From: Amphirosellinia nigrospora
Lineage: Eukaryota > Ascomycota > Sordariomycetes > Xylariales > Xylariaceae
DNA: 64,000 nt
Reading direction: 5' to 3'
Assembly: GCA_004123355.1 (NCBI GenBank)
Contig: SCHM01000004.1
Location: 5,111,017 to 5,175,016, forward strand
The notes beneath the pieces were generated by a model. The model ran no database searches and was not told the origin of the DNA. It was given only the letters and a program-made list of their open reading frames with translations. A program made the position numbers and the translations under genes. Position 1 is the stretch's first letter; every line of letters starts with the position of its first letter. Below are positions 57,783 to 64,000 of the stretch, one piece after another.

Positions 57783-60338
57783 ATGCAGTCTTTCGACCAT
57801 GATGCGCCAACCCAACGCGTCTCCACGCCTCCCATGGCAGCCTCCGCCCTGAGGAGCCCCAAGAGCAAGGTCCGGCAATCCTTGGGAGACACAATGCCAC
57901 CCTCCCTCTCCCAATCTGAAATCACTCTGCCCTACCGCCGGTCGCACCCCTCAGCTGCGTCGCTCTATGCCTCCACCTTCTCGCCCCCTGGCTCTCGCTC
58001 ACAATCGCCCATCGGTAGGCCGCTGTCTACCCGGACCACCGATGGCTCTGTGTTCGGCGCCCGCCTAAACAACGGCCTCGCCCTGGCTGCTGGTGTTGGT
58101 GACGGCCCCGGCGACCCCCGAACCTCATTCTCCGAGCCTTTGTACCGCATGTTGCTATTTACACCTCTGAAGATACCGACATCTTATTGAGCGAAAAGGG
58201 CTTTGACCGCGGGCTATGGGAACTGCTGCGGCCCTTTGGCGAGCGCATCCAGGGCAAGGTCATCATCCGAGACAGCAACGGCTCAAGCCGGACCTACGAA
58301 GACTATTCATTACACTTCACACGTTTTGGCGAGGGTCTAGTGCATCCCGATTCCATCTCCGCCGGCCTAAGGGCGCTCAAGGTCCAAGAGCGAACGGAGG
58401 AGCATCGGAGAAACCAAACGAACCTACGCAATCCTCGAGGGGCGGGACTACGATCGCCGAGGTCGAGGCCGTGGTAGACAGACATCTCACCTACGCAGAA
58501 GAGTCTTTCTTTGGCACGCCGCACAGCCCTACAAACCACCGACTTGGCATGGATGCCCCCTCGCCATATTACTCCTTGTATCTTCGCAGACTACTTTCAG
58601 GCCTGCCATTGACACCCCATGAGACATTCGCACATCCAGTTGCCTGTGTGATAGCGATAAGTTCGCGGAACCAGTCGCCAATTGAGACGTTGCGACGTCT
58701 ATACACAGACTCTAGCATAGGGGACAAGCGGTTACCAAACTGGGTTAATGGGGAGTTTCTACGATACTATGTCCTAGTCCATGATGAAGAAAAGGACGAC
58801 ATCACTAGATCTATGTCTTTATTTGACCAGATGAAGCGCAACCTTGGCTTACATTGCCACCTACTCCGTATAAGAGGCACCCGGAGCTTAGCCACCGACG
58901 ACGATAGCATACCGCTGCCCAGATGCGAGTGGATGTCAGCCACAGAAGAACTCGCAGATCTCAGGAAGAGCGAAGACTCGGAAGGGTACGAGGATCCTAC
59001 TCAATATATATTCGAATCCGATGCTACAGCAATACGAACATTCATCCGCGAGATGGCGATGCAGTCGATTATACCTACGATGGAGCGTAACGTTTCGTTG
59101 TGGAATGACCAAGTTGCCTCTCGACGAAGAGGGTTGGCTGGACGCTTTGTAGGCTTGACTCGTCGCTGGGGATTCGGGAGCAATTCGCGGTCCTCGGGAT
59201 CTGGTTCAAGTCCCGGGAGCAACTATGACTCTCTCGGTTTCTATCAATCAGACACACCCGAGGCCATCATGCGAAAGCTAGCAGACTACGCATTCATGCT
59301 CCGGGACTGGAAGTTGGCTTACTCGACATACGACATCCTGCGGGGTGACTTCAACAACGATAAAGCATGGCGATATCACGCCGCGGCCAACGAGATGGCT
59401 GCGCTCAGCCTCTTGATCATGCCACAGAATCTCTCCTCTAAGATGAGGGCGGAGACCATCGATACCATGTTCGAAGCGGCCTACTATTCCTATATTACGC
59501 GATGCGGCGCTCCATACGGGGCTCTACGATGTCTCTCTCTCGGGCTCGAACTCCTGAGATTGCGAGGCGGTTCTAGTGTCGACGATGCCGCTAAATGGGG
59601 GTACGTCTCCTCGAGAGCAAAATCCTCGGCCCAGTCGGCGACGCCCTGATCAAGGAGCGCCTGGCGGTCTCTACGCGTCAAAGAGAAGCATCGGCACGCA
59701 AGCCTGGGAAGTAGACGCCGCAAATCCGCTCTGTGGAACGTCCTCAGCTCCGAGACTTGGCTTGCGCAGTCCAAATTCATCCAATCCCAGCGATGTCTTA
59801 ATGAGGCGAGGAAAACATACTCTGACTTGCCGACTGACTACGGTATTGACAAGTTCAGCCACGCGAGCGCGTTCATGGCCAATATCGGACAGGAGCTGAA
59901 TGATAACATGGAGAGAGCCGACCGAGCGGAGGAAGAGACGGTGGGCGACGAGAGCGAGACTATGGATGAAGAGAGCGAGGCACTCGGTGGTAACGGGCGT
60001 CGAAGAGCTAGTTCTCTGGGCTTCCCTGGTGGTGCGGCTACGGCGAATCTCGAGAGTGCGCCTCTACGATCGCAGGCCGGGTTGACGAGGTAGAAGAGGA
60101 AGATGAAGAAGAGGAGGCGGAGGATGAAGATGACGACGATGAGGATGGAGAAGAGGAAGACGATGAGGAAGACGAAGAAGAGGATGACGAAGACGAAGAC
60201 GAAGAAGACGAGGAAGAGGAAGAGGAAGAGGATGAGGATGATGGAGATGAAGAGGAGACGAGAGAAAAGGAGCAGGATCGAGAGCGCGCACGCAAACGAG
60301 AAGAGGATCCAAGTGAGGCGAAGGACGACTTCGGCTAG
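57783..60338 (+). CDS. TRS85: TRAPP III complex subunit TRS85 (TRAPPC8)
   Basis: The N-terminal region (GSVFGARLNNGLALAAGVGD), SEKGFDRGLWELLRPFGERI and the TRAPPC8 core (LPNWVNGEFLRYYVLVHDEE, ADYAFMLRDWKLAYSTYDIL, KAWRYHAAANEMAALSLL) identify Trs85. This subunit directs the TRAPP III Rab-GEF for Ypt1 to autophagosome formation sites. Five frame breaks are seen: near 58,148 (restores LYRHVAIYTSEDTD), 58,396, 59,599 (KWGVRLLESKILG), 59,707 (PGGSRRRKSALWNVL) and 60,080. Each is met by one extra G or C. With the last one restored, the protein continues into a ~65-residue Asp/Glu tract ending KDDFG at 60,338 instead of stopping at 60,093. No introns are needed. Total length is ~850 residues, consistent with fungal Trs85. 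Confidence 0.87.
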
Positions 60339-63300
60339 ACCTCTTCGTAGACGTTCTCGACATTAATATTAACTCCTTAATTACTCTACACTAAGGTTAG
60401 ATCAGGACGTTGGATTCAACGAGCAATGAACTTCTGAGTCTGTTACGATATTGTATGATTTTGCTGTATTGTTGTTTACTTCACATTGGGTTACCCACGT
60501 ATCAAAAAGAAGCTCCTGTGCGTTCTTAGTACTGTAACAACCAAACTTCACCCACCAGTTGTGATATGCCTAGTGATTTACCTACTCTTTTTTTGGAAGT
60601 GCTGGAAATAAATAGTCACTAGGCATGCATATCTAATATCCTGACTTGTAGTTGTGGACAAGAAACCCCGAATTCTAAGATGAGCGCGAGTATGAGGATG
60701 GGATAAGTAATGACGTCAGCTATAAGCCGGACTACTACTATGTACTATGTAAGACTATGAAACATGTGCAGAGGACTATAAGCATGGTACGCATGAAACG
60801 AAATTGTATTCGGTTAGACTGGTCTGGATTGAGGGTTGTGGCTTTAGTGACGATGGATGCATTTGCGCCGGGGTGTTCTCGGTGTCGGGATTCCTGGGCG
60901 CTGTGTGTTGATGTGGGTGGGATGACGTAGATACTGACGGGAATGTTCATGCCGCCGGTTTCCTGGGATCTGCATGCCGTGCAAGAGTGAGGATGAAATG
61001 TTGTTTGAACTGGAGTGTTTCGAATTGTCGAGGAGAAAAGCTTGGAAGTATTTCGTCACCAACCTTGGATACTGGCGTGAGGGTAATTTGCGAGTATACT
61101 GATATTGCGAGTTTGGTGGAGTAAATTCCTTGGAATGTTACTCGTTATCGAGCCTACATATCATAAAAGGGTACCTGGGAGTGATGATGAAATTAGAAGT
61201 ATCTATCTACAGAGGTTGGCAGGCAGCGAGTTTGTCATGCGAGAGGAGGCGGCTTGTAGGCATGCATGATTGACGATGTTGGAATTCTAGATGGACATCA
61301 TAGATTCGACAATGTCAGTCAGCCCTGTTTTGCCACCCTCCGGAGCGTGACGCGATGGGCTTGAGGCGCTGCAGAATCCCATGGTCGCAGTCCGGCGACC
61401 TGGTCACGACGTTCGGTAGTGTATTAGGTAATGAGCTGAGCTGAGGCGCGCACGGGCGAGTCAATCAGTCAGAAGCCAGGCAGGCAGGGAGGCCTCGGGT
61501 TCGAAGGGAAGTAAGTCAACCGCTATCATTACGAGGAGGCGCATAGAGAGAAACACTACGATCTTTGCATTCGTCGTTGCATGTTGGATTTTTTTTTAAC
61601 TTTGAAGAGGATATAATAACTATCGTGGAAAGGATATCGACTACCAGCTGGCGTAGATCAGGGTGCGACCTGACAGCGTCCGCTACGGTAGGTAAGCTTA
61701 TCTCCCCGCCATAATGGCCACGGGTAGGTATTCTATCAATAGTTCACCCCACAATCACCTTACTTTCGAGTGTGATGTAACGAGGTGTATAGTGATCCGC
61801 GATGAGAACATAAAATATACGGTAATACTTAAATGTAATAAAGGCAGGCTGTGAGGCATCATGTTGAGGGTAGACGGGAGGTTCACGATAAGGTATCTAT
61901 TATCTCTATCTATCTACTGCGGCAACGGACGAGATGCCATGTTTGCCGCGCGCCCCGACACGGGAGATTATGTCCTGCAGCAATCAACTGCACCCACATG
62001 GGGGATCGCACATGGCATCCCTGATTCGCTCTCGTGCGCTTATCATAAGTGGTTGTGCACCCCGTCAATTCCCGAGTTTCGGAACCTGCATCACGAAATG
62101 AGTGAGTGAGCGATCGATCCGAAACAAGCTCTAACGCTGGAGGTCGTCAACAGTAATAGGACTTGGCTTATTAGTACTAGTGGTTAATTTCCTGTATACA
62201 TGGCGCGATTTCAGCCACCGCGTAGTCGATTATGCTATGCTCAATTGAGGTAGAGGAGAGAATATAGAGGCAACGATTGAGTTAGCTAATAGGGACTAGA
62301 ACAGCTAGATCACGTAGGTAGTAAATACACTTCCCCGGCGCATGTCTTTATGCAAGGCTACCTGGATACCTAGCTAGATACAGTAGATATCCTCCATCAA
62401 GGTAGATTGGAAAGGGGTCACCAGTCCGCGAGCCAACAAAGTCGACGAGCCCACCCACATCCGTCTCGCCGCTCCCCCATTGGCCCGTCACCTCCGGTTG
62501 GCTCTGCTTGTAGATGGCTATGCTAACGGCTGGCCGCGGAGGAGTCACATGGCCGACGGATAGGCTAGGCTATCGCATCATCGTCTATTGTCTTAATAAC
62601 AATGGCATCATCGTGGCAGACGTTGGCATTCTTACTGGCCGCTGCCCACGTTGAGACATCGAGGACGTAGGTCGGTACAAAGATAGACGAATCCACCCAC
62701 ACCTAATTTGGATATAGCGAGGACTAAGTAACGGCCTTGGAATCTTATCAATTACAGTCGACGGCGGCGTGTAACGTGCTGGTGAGGTACAGTTACGTAG
62801 ACATGAGCCGTCCATGGTCAGTCAGCGCGACGACCGCCGGCCATGATTTAATATTCCTTTTTAATAAAGACTGTTGTACATGTATACGTATATATAAATC
62901 ATTCTACACACTTCTTCTTATTATTAACGCTACCGAACTGCCATAGAACTAGGTATCAAGAAACTTGCTTGCATATAATAGCAAGGCTGAATAAAACCTC
63001 CTGTTTCACCATTCTTATCCCCTCTATGCTATATTTCATCTCCAACCCGAAATCGACCTTGTCCTTGTCTTGTCTTGTCTTGTCTTGCGTTTGCATGAAC
63101 TCAGACCAACTACGGACATTCAACTTACATATATATACCTGCTATCCACCTACAGCAAGGAAGATACTCGCTCGGTACCTAATCGATAGCGCCAATCACG
63201 CTAGAGCTTCTGGGAGGGACCAATCACCATCTGCCTATCGCGTATCGCTGCACCCTGGATTTCCTAATCCGTCCCGTCATATTACCTGCCTAGACTACTA

Positions 63301-64000
63301 GGTAGGTACCTACAGCACAGCCAGCAATCTACTGTACTGTAGATAGCTACTGTGCTCACGCCTGCGAGGCCTCGGCTTTCTGCGTCAGGTCTTATCTGAG
63401 TCACACGGTCAGTGCAGTCAGTCAGTCAATCCATTGCGCGAAGCAATCGGACTCTTCATCGCCCTCTGACTGTTTAGTCACAATCCTTCTCTCGCCCTTA
63501 TTGTTGACTGAATAAATACGGGGTGTGTCCCTCCAGACCTTCCTCACTAACGTTCAGTCTCACAGGTCATAGTTCCTTTATACTCCTAACCGCATAACGA
63601 ACAAAGCGGCGGGTCCCTCCTCGTCCAATATACCCAATATCCACAATATACACAATATACCACGAGTGTTGCGTCACTTGATATTGTATACTCATATATC
63701 TGGTCCCGGACTGTTGTCCTATCGCTGTGTCGTTATCTCCTGCACGGTATCTGGGCGTAGCTGTCTTCTTTCATCCTCTACTTGTTCAACCGTCCTGTTG
63801 GAGAGACAAAGCAGCTTCCCCGGCTTTGCAAACGGCAACAAAACAACAGGCACAAGACATACCTCATCGCGCCTTACCTAAGCGTTAAGCGTTACGCTTA
63901 CCGCGTGATCTGGATCCCCTTCTGTTGCCTCCCCATCGCTTTCACCGGGTCACACCATCCAAGAGAGCCCTCCGCCCGTCCTGCATAAACCGTCTCTTCT
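60339..64000. other. Intergenic, 3.7 kb, no gene recognised
   Basis: No convincing frame exists on either strand. It contains a TTGTC/CTTGT pentamer run (63,062-63,090), GTCA/CAGT tetramers near 63,405-63,427 and an AATATAC repeat near 63,628-63,660. The pyrimidine-rich end of the window could be the leader of a gene beyond 64,000. Confidence 0.5.
63062..63090. repeat. (CTTGT) pentamer run
   Basis: About five slightly irregular TTGTC/CTTGT units lie in intergenic DNA. Confidence 0.8.

Noticed and set aside
58148-60081. Programmed frameshifting in TRS85
   Set aside because: Five shifts all in the same direction, with no slippery sequence and the same pattern in unrelated genes, do not fit programmed frameshifting.
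60038-60295. Poly-Ser minus-strand frame
   Set aside because: It is the antisense of the TRS85 Asp/Glu tract (GAA/GAG read as TTC/CTC and TCT/TCC).
61480-61525. Possible tRNA T-arm (GGTTCGAAGGG)
   Set aside because: No matching acceptor, D or anticodon arms can be folded around it.

Overview
The window comes from a filamentous ascomycete (Pezizomycotina). The evidence is a large AT-saturated block of the kind left by repeat-induced point mutation (RIP), a HET-domain gene, a Zn2Cys6 regulator, 45-70 nt GT-AG introns in the host genes, and fungal versions of POL32, RAD18, DBP7, TRS85 and ASA1. I saw no rRNA, tRNA, CRISPR array or telomere repeat.

Layout. 1-14,295 is a gene-free, almost GC-free block of RIP-degraded repeats. 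It holds two copies of a ~205 bp LTR-like repeat (2,652 and 11,100), two inverted copies of a second repeat family, and small tandem arrays. The change to normal composition near 14,295 is abrupt. 14.3-17.4 kb is a transition zone with a HET-domain gene. 17.4-60.3 kb is an ordinary euchromatic gene arm: a GNPAT/PlsB-type acyltransferase and POP4 (divergent), a Zn2Cys6 regulator, ASA1, a HAD phosphatase, a TTC1-like TPR protein, an amidase, POL32 and RAD18 (divergent), CHMP7, an unknown acidic protein, an aldo/keto reductase, a PPR protein, DBP7 and TRS85. Gaps of several kb lie at 24.6-28.1, 45.5-50.0 and 60.3-64.0 kb.

How the genes relate. Most are housekeeping genes with independent roles: lipid synthesis, RNA processing, TELO2/ASTRA assembly, ESCRT-III, mitochondrial expression, ribosome biogenesis and TRAPP trafficking. 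The one functionally coherent pair is POL32 and RAD18. Both proteins act at PCNA in DNA damage tolerance, and the genes share a 582 bp bidirectional promoter containing an ACGCGT (MCB-like) site.

The most striking signal is technical or mutational. Nine conserved genes carry at least about 35 single-base frame breaks. At essentially every site, adding one G or C next to an existing G/C restores the conserved protein, and I found none that needs an A/T or a base removed. Several other long genes (PPR, DBP7, the acidic protein, AKR, HAD) have none. Undercalled G/C runs in the assembly are the most economical explanation, so the affected genes should not be called pseudogenes. I found no convincing new biological system.
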